20,391 bases of DNA from positions 1 through 20,391 of IMG/VR virus record IMGVR_UViG_3300045921_000389; one strand, 5' to 3'. Positions 1 to 5,526 of the stretch are shown piece by piece (the stretch's first letter is position 1; every line of letters begins with the position of its first letter). Both the position numbers and the translations under genes were made by a program. This DNA is from a virus. The notes beneath the pieces were generated by a model. The model was not told where the DNA came from, made no database searches, and was given only the letters and a program-made list of their open reading frames with translations.

Positions 1-225
1 CCAGCCGGCTCGATCGACCTCGGCGGCGCGGACCCAACAGTTGTCGAAGAGCTTCCAGTTGGTCAGCACCAGATAGACCTCCTCGCCGTCCCTGATCTCC
101 TCCTCGGAGACCGCGCACACGGCGGGGTGCTCGCGAGTCTCGGACTTGCGGGTGAGCCGGTGCGTCGCCTTCATGCGCTTGAACCAGACGTCAACGCCAG
201 CGTGCTGAACCTTGTCCATCGGCAT
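1..225 (-). CDS. Hypothetical protein, 3' end outside window
   Basis: The last visible gene of the leftward operon; only its first 75 codons are in the window and there is no stop before the edge. The ATG at 225 follows a strong GGGAGGAG Shine-Dalgarno about 6 nt upstream and lies one base after the stop of the preceding gene (TGA-G-ATG), which fixes the start. A second ATG two codons in (219) is possible. The visible part is charged and soluble-looking, with a stretch of acidic residues (SEEEIRDGEE) and a Trp-rich end (LTNWKLFDNCW). No family is recognised. Codon third positions are G/C-rich, like its neighbours. A real gene is likely; the function is unknown. Confidence 0.7.
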   Translation of the reverse strand, partial: MPMDKVQHAGVDVWFKRMKATHRLTRKSETREHPAVCAVSEEEIRDGEEVYLVLTNWKLFDNCWVRAAEVDRAGW

Positions 226-226
226 C

Positions 227-595
227 TCAGGCTCCTCCCGCGATCGGCGTGTTCTCGGGACCCGACCCCTTGTACGCGGGCGCGGCCACGGCCCCGGGCG
301 TCCCATACGCGGGGCGTACCCGCTGCTTCTCCACGTCGTAGTCGGTGTTGCCGTGACGCATCTCCGGCGGCGCCTTGGGCGCGAGATCGGGGTTGATCCG
401 GATGAAGTAGTTGGGGCCCTCGATGTCGCCGCGCAGCACCACCAGACGGAGCTTGGTCAGATCCCAGCCCTTGACGTTGTTGTCGAGCATCCGCCACGCG
501 GTGTGTGTGTCGTGCGCCACGGCCTCGGCGACCGCTGCGCGAGCGCCCGGCTCGTCGCGGACCCACTTGACGTGGATGTATCCCTGCTCAGCCAT
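227..595 (-). CDS. Hypothetical phage protein, 122 aa
   Basis: The ATG at 595 overlaps the end of the upstream ASCH gene by 8 nt and has a weak GAGGG-type ribosome site. The protein is soluble, with no membrane segment or signal peptide. The first 70 residues look folded (VKWVRDEPGARAAVAEAV, then an aliphatic strand KLRLVVLRGDIEG). The last 50 residues are Pro/Gly/Ala-rich and probably flexible. No known family is recognised. It sits in an unbroken chain of overlapping leftward genes, so it is probably co-translated with them and belongs to the early or host-interaction set rather than the virion. Confidence 0.75.
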   Translation of the reverse strand: MAEQGYIHVKWVRDEPGARAAVAEAVAHDTHTAWRMLDNNVKGWDLTKLRLVVLRGDIEGPNYFIRINPDLAPKAPPEMRHGNTDYDVEKQRVRPAYGTPGAVAAPAYKGSGPENTPIAGGA

Positions 596-1094
596 CGAAC
601 AAGCCCTCTTTCTTCGCGGGAGGCGGAACCGATCGACTCGCCGCCGCGATCACGGCATCGTCGACCTCAAAGAAGCCCTGCTCGCCGCGAACGGGCGGGG
701 GCACGGCGAACGGCTCGATGTCGCTCAGCACCCAGGCGAAGCGGCCGGGCCCGTAGTCGCCAAAACGCAACTCCTGCTCGGTCGCGAGCGCCTTGTACTG
801 CTCGTAGAAGCGTTCGGAGCGCACACAGTCGATGAGCGTGCAGGTCGCCACGGCGACGCCGAGCGGCAGCGGCTTGGGGACCGCCCGCGGCGCCAGCCCG
901 CTGTAGCGGGGGAGCTGGAGCACCTCGAAGAACCCGGGCTGGATGCACTGAGTGAACAGGTCCCAGCCCCACTTCTTAGCCGCGCAGATCACCAGCGGCC
1001 CCCGGTAGTCGGTGTACCAGCCGCGGGTTTCAACTCGCTTGGCCCGGAGCGCGATCAGCGTCGCCCACGGCTGCCACAGGCTGATGGCCCGCAT
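588..1094 (-). CDS. ASCH-domain protein
   Basis: The 168-residue protein begins with the typical ASCH layout: ISLWQPWATLIALRAKRVET near the N-terminus, then GW and RGPLVICAAKKW at about 31-42, and later GDYGPGRFAWVL at about 112-123. ASCH domains are PUA-like beta-barrels thought to bind RNA or modified nucleotides, and some members are nucleases or N4-acetylcytidine amidohydrolases. In phages their role is usually unknown. The tail after about residue 135 is less conserved and ends in a basic/acidic patch. The start at 1094 shares its A with the stop of the upstream gene (TGATG), which suggests translational coupling, and a G-rich stretch precedes it. ASCH family assignment is fairly sure; the biochemical activity is not. 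Confidence 0.88.
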   Translation of the reverse strand: MRAISLWQPWATLIALRAKRVETRGWYTDYRGPLVICAAKKWGWDLFTQCIQPGFFEVLQLPRYSGLAPRAVPKPLPLGVAVATCTLIDCVRSERFYEQYKALATEQELRFGDYGPGRFAWVLSDIEPFAVPPPVRGEQGFFEVDDAVIAAASRSVPPPAKKEGLFDG

Positions 1095-1321
1095 CAGTCA
1101 CCCCCGATCTGCTTGTGGATCACGCTGCAGTCGACGGGGATCATCGGGACGTTGACCACGCAGACCCGCAGCGCCGGGAACTGCTCCTCCACGGACTCGG
1201 CAATCACCTTGGCGATGCGCTCAAGGGTCGCCGGGCTGGGCTGAACCTGAATGGCAGTCTGGATCTCGCCGACTGCCCACTCGCTGTGCTTGTAGGGTGC
1301 GGTCGGAATGGTGTCGCTCAT
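1094..1321 (-). CDS. Hypothetical protein, 75 aa
   Basis: A small soluble protein whose start is set by GGAGGA six nt upstream and by a four-base ATGA overlap with the preceding gene. The open frame extends further upstream to 1735, but that part is antisense-like filler inside the neighbouring gene, so the short version is chosen. The middle (ATLERIAKVIAESVEEQF) should form an amphipathic helix, followed by an aliphatic beta-like stretch (LRVCVVNVPMIPVDC). No family is recognised. It is probably translated together with the ASCH gene just downstream. Confidence 0.75.
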   Translation of the reverse strand: MSDTIPTAPYKHSEWAVGEIQTAIQVQPSPATLERIAKVIAESVEEQFPALRVCVVNVPMIPVDCSVIHKQIGGD

Positions 1322-1851
1322 TTGAGTCCTCCGAGAAAGGCGCGAAGTTGGGCAGCGGCGTCGGGTTTGACGCTGAACGCATACAGGTCGTCCGGGAGAG
1401 GCGTGAAGTCGAACCAGCAAGAACAGTCGAGCAAGAACCCGAGTGCCGGTAGGCAGTCGCGTTTCCGCACCGTCACCCGCTCGATCAGGTCGGGGCGGCG
1501 CCGGAGTTGCCGGTTGATCTCGACCTGGTGATCGTGGTTCGACTTCCACGCGTTGCGTTCTTTGAGGAGGGCCGCGCGGTCGGTGACAGCCTGCTCCACC
1601 ATGCGTGGAACGCTGTCGATGATGACGTGCCTCTTGAGCACGACCTCGATCTCGCGGTACTGGTTCCGGATTTCGAGGAGTTCGCGGACCTCTTTGATCG
1701 GGTCGTCCATCTTGATGCAGGCGGTCACGCAGCACTGGCGGAAGTCATCTGTGCGACGGCGCTCGGCCCGGCAGGTATCGCAGAGCATGTACCCGGGCTC
1801 CGGGACATTCCCGCACTCGCCGCCGCCGCGGTATCCGATGCACTTGCTCAT
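1318..1851 (-). CDS. Hypothetical protein with N-terminal Cys cluster and coiled coil, 177 aa
   Basis: The start at 1851 is chosen because it has an AGAGGAG ribosome site and overlaps the preceding stop as ATGA; the open frame itself continues to 1989. The N-terminus carries Cys4, Cys13, Cys24 and Cys27 (spacing 8, 10, 2), a plausible one-zinc ribbon, followed by a CCVTAC cluster at 40-45. Residues about 50-120 are highly charged and heptad-like (KEVRELLEIRNQYREIEVVL), which suggests a coiled coil. The last 50 residues look globular, with DCSCWFDF and a final AAQLRAFLGGL helix. No family is recognised. A Zn-binding head on a coiled coil could be a DNA- or protein-binding adaptor, but this is inference. 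Confidence 0.75.
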   Translation of the reverse strand: MSKCIGYRGGGECGNVPEPGYMLCDTCRAERRRTDDFRQCCVTACIKMDDPIKEVRELLEIRNQYREIEVVLKRHVIIDSVPRMVEQAVTDRAALLKERNAWKSNHDHQVEINRQLRRRPDLIERVTVRKRDCLPALGFLLDCSCWFDFTPLPDDLYAFSVKPDAAAQLRAFLGGLK

Positions 1852-2294
1852 CGATGGTCTCCTCTCGATGCCATCCAACGCGCGCCACCACACCAGGCGT
1901 CGCGGAGCATGGCGGCCCGGCTTTTGGCCTCGGACTCGCTGGGTGCAAGCCACCCGAGTTCCGGAAGCGTCGGCCCGTGAACGAGCCACTTCTTGCCCTC
2001 GTAGGGGCGGACGGTGAATGGCGCGTAGGGGCTGAACGGCTCGTCCACAGGTGCCGGCGGATCATCGGTGCGGCTCGGCTCGAAGTCGTCGAACGGATTG
2101 CCCTCGATCATGACAGCGACGGGGGTGAATGCGAAGGTCGGTCCATCGCGACCGACGGAGCACACCAGTGCCACGGGCTTGCGATCGACGCGCCTGATCG
2201 CGCTCATCAGCGCCAGATCGCCGTTGTTCTGGGCCCGCTGCAGCGTGGCGAAGTTCGACTTGTCGCCCTTCGACAGTGGTGGCGTATTAGCCAT
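1848..2294 (-). CDS. Small phage protein with NF.TL.RA..NGDLAL N-terminus, 148 aa
   Basis: The start at 2294 has a GGGAGGG ribosome site 8 nt upstream and overlaps the preceding gene by 8 nt. The N-terminal half contains NFATLQRAQNNGDLAL, then RKPVALVCSVGRDG and FTFTP-like FAFTPVAVMIEGNPFDDF. From memory this arrangement matches a widespread family of uncharacterised small phage proteins (DUF6117-like), but the exact family name should be treated as tentative. The C-terminal half is Pro-rich and then ends in an apparently separate segment (GKKWLVHGPTLPELGWLAPS, then a charged helix) that may be an added domain. No catalytic motif is visible. Confidence 0.78.
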   Translation of the reverse strand: MANTPPLSKGDKSNFATLQRAQNNGDLALMSAIRRVDRKPVALVCSVGRDGPTFAFTPVAVMIEGNPFDDFEPSRTDDPPAPVDEPFSPYAPFTVRPYEGKKWLVHGPTLPELGWLAPSESEAKSRAAMLRDAWCGGARWMASRGDHR

Positions 2295-2523
2295 GTGAAG
2301 AGCCCTCCCGGTCCTTCACGATGGTGACGCGGCCCATGATCACGGCCATCTCGATGCCGAACACCAGACGCTTCTCGCACGCCTCGCACTCGTAGCGCTC
2401 CGCGTCGGGCTCACAGCCCTCCTGGACGTTCCCGCAGGAGAGACAGACACCCAGCGTCCCGTCCCATGCCTCCGCTTCCGTGACCTTGATCGGCTCCCGC
2501 TTTTGCTTCTGCTCCGTCGCCAT
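2287..2523 (-). CDS. Small zinc-ribbon-like protein, 78 aa
   Basis: Cys27-x2-Cys30 and Cys46-x2-Cys49 form a probable treble/ribbon zinc site (CLSC ... CEAC, with an extra Cys37). The N-terminal 20 residues are charged and the C-terminal part has a short hydrophobic strand (LVFGIEMAVIMGRVTIV). The ATG at 2523 has GGAG seven nt upstream. Third codon positions are strongly G/C, so this frame is clearly the coding one where it overlaps the preceding gene. Function unknown. Zinc ribbons of this size in phages often contact nucleic acid or host RNA polymerase, but nothing here identifies a target. Confidence 0.75.
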   Translation of the reverse strand: MATEQKQKREPIKVTEAEAWDGTLGVCLSCGNVQEGCEPDAERYECEACEKRLVFGIEMAVIMGRVTIVKDREGSSHG

Positions 2524-2647
2524 GGCTGGACTCCAAGGGTTTGTACCGCCGGATCGGCCCGCGACACTCGTCGCACAGTCCGTCCGGATTGATCGCCGCC
2601 GAGCGCTTCCGCTGATCGCACGACGGGCACCGTTCTACCTTCCCCAT
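2411..2647 (-). CDS. Small zinc-ribbon-like protein with long overlapping 3' end, 78 aa
   Basis: Residues 1-38 are convincing: Cys7-x2-Cys10 and Cys25-x2-Cys28 (CPSC ... CDEC) make a compact zinc ribbon, and the ATG at 2647 has AGGAG eight nt upstream. After about residue 40 the frame runs for 113 nt inside the next gene (2287-2523). There its codons lose the G/C third-position bias and the protein becomes Gly/Ala-rich filler. Either the gene truly ends at 2411 with a low-information tail, or an indel has separated two parts of one original double-ribbon protein. The N-terminal ribbon is well supported; the C-terminal boundary is uncertain. Confidence 0.6.
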   Translation of the reverse strand: MGKVERCPSCDQRKRSAAINPDGLCDECRGPIRRYKPLESSHGDGAEAKAGADQGHGSGGMGRDAGCLSLLRERPGGL

Positions 2648-2676
2648 ACTCTACACTCCTAGTCCCATCAATGCAA

Positions 2677-2889
2677 CTACTTGCCAAACTTTCCGCCGCA
2701 GTTCGGGCAGGCGCCGGAGAACAGCGGGTGCTTCACCTGGACGTACTGACCGCAGCACCGACAGCGGTCGTGAATGAACAGGGCGTGCTCGAGCCCGTAC
2801 TTGCAGGCGCAGCGGCTCCCGCAGAAAGGGCCGATGCGGCTGGCCTTCCGCTTGTGACAGCGGATGCACGTGGGGTGCGGCTCAGCCAT
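2677..2889 (-). CDS. Cys-rich double zinc-finger-like protein, 70 aa
   Basis: Ten of 70 residues are cysteine: Cys8/11 (CIRC), Cys23/27/29, Cys43/45/46 (CRCCG) and Cys61/64 (CPNCGG). The pattern suggests two zinc sites, the second a classic ribbon with CRCCGQY and CPNCGGKF knuckles. The ATG at 2889 follows GAGGAGG closely and overlaps the stop of the preceding gene by 8 nt. A 29-nt gap separates its stop from the next gene start, the largest gap in this operon. It is probably a nucleic-acid or protein-binding micro-protein; no family name can be given. Confidence 0.78.
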   Translation of the reverse strand: MAEPHPTCIRCHKRKASRIGPFCGSRCACKYGLEHALFIHDRCRCCGQYVQVKHPLFSGACPNCGGKFGK

Positions 2890-3220
2890 CGACCCTCCTC
2901 GCCAAGTACTCGGCGGACCCTCGCTTGATCTCGTCCCACGCCTCGTCGTGGGTCATGCCCCCGGCGACCATGCAGTCGACCAGGGCGCTGACGGCCAGAA
3001 AGCACTCGGCGTTCACCACAGACGCCAGCGCCATGATGTCGCAGTGGCTGTGCCCGGCCGGTACGTCGCCACTCCACGTCCCGGTGACGCGGGCGCCACC
3101 GCTCTGACCATGATGGCATCCGCACGAGGAATCGAGGATCACGCTCACCACCACCCGGGGCTTGACCTCGGGCGGGCTGTTCAGGAACACGCGGCGCGGG
3201 TTCATTCCATCTTTGGGCAT
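2882..3220 (-). CDS. Hypothetical protein with His/Cys motif, 112 aa
   Basis: The start at 3220 has GAGG four nt upstream; an ATG five codons later (3205) is a possible alternative with a poorer site. A Cys/His cluster CGCHH at 33-37 and HSHC at 57-60 could hold a metal ion. Residues 62-110 look helical, with MALASVVNAECFLAVSALVD and then GMTHDEAWDEIKRGSAEYL. It overlaps its neighbours on both sides (19 nt upstream, 8 nt downstream). No family recognised. Confidence 0.72.
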   Translation of the reverse strand: MPKDGMNPRRVFLNSPPEVKPRVVVSVILDSSCGCHHGQSGGARVTGTWSGDVPAGHSHCDIMALASVVNAECFLAVSALVDCMVAGGMTHDEAWDEIKRGSAEYLARRVDG

Positions 3221-3573
3221 AGTTCCTCGCGATCAACCTTGGAGTAGTCAAGTGAGTGAGCGTCGGCAACCTTCCCGCACCACCGGCACTTGTACTGGCC
3301 GGTGCATGGGATGATGCCAGTCCACGCAAACGAATGTCGACGCCAAGACTCGGGCAGATCGCCCGTGACCTTGATCGTTCCAACGCGACTGCCATTGCTA
3401 TCCCTCACGACGTCAGCATCCTCGGCCGCATCGCACTTGGCTGGTGGACGTCGCATCTGTGCAAGCACCTTGTTCTGGATAGTGGAAAGAACCCACCCGA
3501 GTTCTCGCTCAAACGATCCGCCAGAAGCCAGAAACGCCGCCGTGTCAGTGTTTATCTCGACTTCAATCCTCAT
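3202..3573 (-). CDS. Conserved small phage protein with C-terminal zinc ribbon, 123 aa
   Basis: The ATG at 3573 is chosen for its GGAG five nt upstream and its ATGA overlap with the preceding short gene; the frame stays open to 3681 but that part looks non-coding. The N-terminus MRIEVEINTDTAAF and the later VRDSNGSRVGTIKV resemble a common small phage protein that normally has an N-terminal strand with INTDNAAF and a DxNGNxVG turn. Here about 60 extra residues follow, carrying Cys90, Cys96, Cys99 and Cys119, a likely zinc ribbon (KCRWCGKVADAHSL). The fusion of the two parts is uncommon to my knowledge. Function unknown. Confidence 0.75.
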   Translation of the reverse strand: MRIEVEINTDTAAFLASGGSFERELGWVLSTIQNKVLAQMRRPPAKCDAAEDADVVRDSNGSRVGTIKVTGDLPESWRRHSFAWTGIIPCTGQYKCRWCGKVADAHSLDYSKVDREELCPKME

Positions 3574-3719
3574 GTGCGCTCCAGTCTGAGGGCGATTCGA
3601 CGCGCCCCCTCGTAGGTGCGGGAGCGGCCCACGATGGGCTCGGACACCGGCCCGATGTCGCGGACCACCCAGAAACCGCACCAGCGTCGGATGATGTGAT
3701 GTCGGAAGTTATGTCTCAC
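3570..3719 (-). CDS. Short basic protein, 49 aa
   Basis: A GTG at 3719 follows AGGAG with a 5-nt spacer and opens a 49-codon frame ending in TGA at 3570, overlapping the next gene by four bases (ATGA). An in-frame GTG at 3725 lies on top of the ribosome site and is less likely. The translation reads like a real protein: an aromatic/basic start (HHIIRRWCGFWVVRDIGP) and a C-terminal helix (YEGARRIALRLERT). It fills what would otherwise be the only real gap in the operon. The shape resembles short phage proteins whose last helix has an Ala-rich 'ea...ia..l' pattern, but no family is claimed. Confidence 0.6.
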   Translation of the reverse strand: MRHNFRHHIIRRWCGFWVVRDIGPVSEPIVGRSRTYEGARRIALRLERT

Positions 3720-3915
3720 GCTCACTCCTCTTGTTCGGACAACCGCTCTCGTGGCAGGGACAGCCGTTGATCACCAGTGCCTCGCACTGGCTGCAGCGGA
3801 CGCGCCACGATCCGGTGTCGCGGTTGTATGTCGATCGGTCAAAGCCCAGGCGCCGCAGTCGCGGCCCCATCGGGCTGCGCCTCCGCGTCGGGTTCTTGGG
3901 TGTAGTCTCACTCAT
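3709..3915 (-). CDS. Small phage protein with CSQCEALVING...CHESGCPN motif, 68 aa
   Basis: The C-terminal half contains CSQCEALVINGCPCHESGCP, with Cys41, Cys44, Cys52, Cys54, His55 and Cys59. This C-x-x-C...PCHE-x-GCPN signature is familiar from many short uncharacterised phage proteins and is likely a zinc site. The N-terminal 25 residues are basic (RRRSPMGPRLRRLGF), which would suit nucleic-acid binding. The ATG at 3915 has GGAG seven nt upstream and an ATGA overlap with the preceding gene. The biological role of the family is unknown. Confidence 0.82.
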   Translation of the reverse strand: MSETTPKNPTRRRSPMGPRLRRLGFDRSTYNRDTGSWRVRCSQCEALVINGCPCHESGCPNKRSERET

Positions 3916-4175
3916 GCGCCTACTCCGCTGGGGTGGATGACGTTCACGATCTCCATTTGGGCGAACCGGCGAAGGTGAACGAGCTTGCCAGTCCGCTTCG
4001 CGATCTCCGCGGCGATCGGGCGCAACTGGTCGACGCGGGTCATGTCACTGCCCACCATCGGCACCCATCCCTCGGGCGTGTACATCGCGCACACACCCTC
4101 GTCGCCGTCCTCGTCGATCGCGATGAACGCGTACATCAGATTGATCCTGTGCCCGTCCTTGGCATCACCCGCCAT
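3912..4175 (-). CDS. Hypothetical protein, 87 aa
   Basis: The ATG at 4175 has AGGAGG six nt upstream and sits 11 nt inside the end of the ligase gene; the longer open frame to 4235 lacks such a site. The N-terminal part (HRINLMYAFIAIDEDGDEGV, then CAMYTPEGWVPMVGSDM) has alternating strands typical of a small beta-fold that monitors or binds something. The C-terminal part (LRPIAAEIAKRTGKLVHLRR) looks helix-strand. From its composition it resembles small phage proteins found near replication genes, but no named family can be assigned. Probably co-translated with the ligase. Confidence 0.75.
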   Translation of the reverse strand: MAGDAKDGHRINLMYAFIAIDEDGDEGVCAMYTPEGWVPMVGSDMTRVDQLRPIAAEIAKRTGKLVHLRRFAQMEIVNVIHPSGVGA

Positions 4176-4995
4176 GCGATCCCTCCTGCTCGGCGCGCAC
4201 GCCGTTGAAGCGAGGGAACCGCGGCACGCCCGCATCGGTCACGCCGCTGTGGCCGACGCGGATGACGGTCCCGGTCTTGGGCGGGTTCTCGCGGTCGGCA
4301 TCGGAGAGCCCGGTCCCGACGTTCACCGTGATGCTCTGCTTCCCGATGTCGCGCAGGCGGCAGATCAGGGCACCGACGCGACCCTTGTGCTTGCCCTCGC
4401 CACCGAGATAGCCGGTCACGACCGCGTCGCACTCGTCGTCGGCCTTGACCTTGAGCAGCGTGCTCGTGCGGGTGGGAATCCACGTCCCGTTCGGCTGCCG
4501 GATGATCAGGCCCTCGCCGCCGGCCTCGAGGATCTGGGCGAACGCCTGCTCCAAATGCTCGTGACTCTTGATCGGCGTCTGCTCGACAAGGTGGCAGTGA
4601 CCGATCTTCTTCACCAACTCGCGGGCCGTGCGGTAGCGGTCGAGAAAGGCCGCGTTCTTGATGCTGTCGGTGATGCAGTCGAACACCTGATAGGTGATCT
4701 GGTGCCACTCGCTCGAATCGGACTCGCGGCGCACGGCCCCGCTGCACTGCTGGAACTTGCCGCGTCCCATCCACAACTCGCCGTCGAGCATGTGATCCTT
4801 CGGCAGCCGCTCGGTGAACCACGGCGGCGCGGGGATGCGGATGGCGCCGCGCGTCACCAGCATCTCGCCATTCCAGATGGCGCGGACGCCGTCGAGTTTC
4901 TCGCTCATCCACCAGCCGGTGGGGTCGATCTTCGGCGTCCATGTGTGGGCAAGCATGACGCCCGGAAAGTTGGTGACCTTGGGTTTGGGGGGCAC
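4165..4995 (-). CDS. ATP-dependent DNA ligase (small, phage-type)
   Basis: It seals nicks in duplex DNA using ATP, through a covalent lysine-AMP intermediate. Numbering from the chosen GTG start (276 aa): motif I SEKLDGVR with the nucleophilic Lys33, Arg38; motif III DGELW at 71-75; motif IIIa FD at 105-106; motif IV EGLIIR at 161-166; motif V LLKVK at 180-184. An OB-fold domain follows to the C-terminus. The length fits minimal ligases (catalytic core plus OB fold, no extra DNA-binding domain). The GTG at 4995 has AAGGAG six nt upstream. A TTG at 5058 would add 21 residues, but it has no ribosome site and lies at the downstream edge of the promoter -10 box. First gene of the leftward operon; likely used in phage DNA replication or repair. 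Confidence 0.93.
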   Translation of the reverse strand: MPPKPKVTNFPGVMLAHTWTPKIDPTGWWMSEKLDGVRAIWNGEMLVTRGAIRIPAPPWFTERLPKDHMLDGELWMGRGKFQQCSGAVRRESDSSEWHQITYQVFDCITDSIKNAAFLDRYRTARELVKKIGHCHLVEQTPIKSHEHLEQAFAQILEAGGEGLIIRQPNGTWIPTRTSTLLKVKADDECDAVVTGYLGGEGKHKGRVGALICRLRDIGKQSITVNVGTGLSDADRENPPKTGTVIRVGHSGVTDAGVPRFPRFNGVRAEQEGSHGG

Positions 4996-5057
4996 GCCGG
5001 ACTCCTTGTAAAAGGCCTCGTTCTCGCGGCAAAGAACACTCTCCACCGGGACACCCA

Positions 5058-5086
5058 ATCATACCCAACACGTCCCATCCTTGCAA
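5058..5086 (-). promoter_or_regulatory. Sigma70-like promoter for the leftward operon
   Basis: On the minus strand a -35 box TTGCAA (5081-5086) and a -10 box TATGAT (5058-5063) are separated by exactly 17 nt, matching the consensus at 4 of 6 and 5 of 6 positions. It lies 63 nt upstream of the ligase GTG start in an A+T-richer patch of an otherwise G+C-rich sequence. The position fits transcription of the whole ligase-to-position-1 operon. No matching divergent promoter for the rightward gene is seen. Confidence 0.65.
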
Positions 5087-5186
5087 CTACACCACTCCTC
5101 TACTCCACCACTTCTGCACACCGCGTACCATCAGGCGACCAGCCCGGGCCTGAGCGGCGTGCCGGACGGTCTCGGAGTGCTCTGCG

Positions 5187-5399
5187 ATGAAACAGCAAAC
5201 GGCGAAGCAGGTGGTGGGCAAGTACGCGGTCGGAGCGACGCGAGGGCAGCGGCTCGGCATGGGCGGGCCGATCCCGGATGGCATGGGCCCGGCGCGCCCA
5301 ATGCACGGTGATCCGACGCGCGCGGTGATCAACCCCGCGGCGGCGGCGGCGAACAACACAGCGGCAGTGAGCGCGCCAATGCGCAGGTCGGGATCGTGA
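5187..5399 (+). CDS. Possible small Gly/Pro-rich protein, 70 aa
   Basis: An ATG with GGAG nine nt upstream opens a 70-codon frame on the plus strand, just right of the leftward promoter region. The start looks real (MKQQTAKQVVGKYAVGATRG, good third-position G/C). The centre is Gly/Pro/Met-rich (GMGGPIPDGMGPARP) and the end is an Ala run encoded by a GCG repeat. After the repeat, the -1 frame reads to a TAA at 5423-5425 with a more convincing protein end (ANAQVGIVTIPAKLPK) than the annotated frame. An indel or slippage in the GCG run is therefore possible. No family recognised. Confidence 0.45.
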   Translation: MKQQTAKQVVGKYAVGATRGQRLGMGGPIPDGMGPARPMHGDPTRAVINPAAAAANNTAAVSAPMRRSGS

Positions 5400-5447
5400 C
5401 CATCCCGGCCAAACTCCCCAAGTAAGCCGACCACGGCGACCACGGCT

Positions 5448-5482
5448 CACGCGCGTCGCGCACGCGCGTACGCGTGGGCGCG
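5448..5482. repeat. GC-rich direct repeat and palindrome upstream of the rightward gene
   Basis: A 9-bp direct repeat CACGCGCGT occurs at 5448-5456 and 5461-5469, thirteen bases apart. The second copy forms the left arm of an imperfect 26-bp palindrome (5457-5482, centred between 5469 and 5470, 11 of 13 base pairs matched) with CGCGTACGCG at its core. It lies 45 nt upstream of the rightward gene and is not followed by a T-run, so it is not a standard terminator. It could be an operator or other protein-binding site; this is inference. Confidence 0.4.
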
Positions 5483-5526
5483 AGGCTGGTCGGTCGGTCA
5501 CCATGGTCGGAAACAGGAGAATCGTC

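Noticed and set aside
4996-5058. N-terminal extension of the DNA ligase to a TTG at 5058
   Set aside because: No ribosome site, and the codon abuts the promoter -10 box, upstream of the expected transcript start.
3985-5190. Plus-strand open frame opposite the DNA ligase
   Set aside because: The ligase on the minus strand has all motifs. The plus frame is a shadow.
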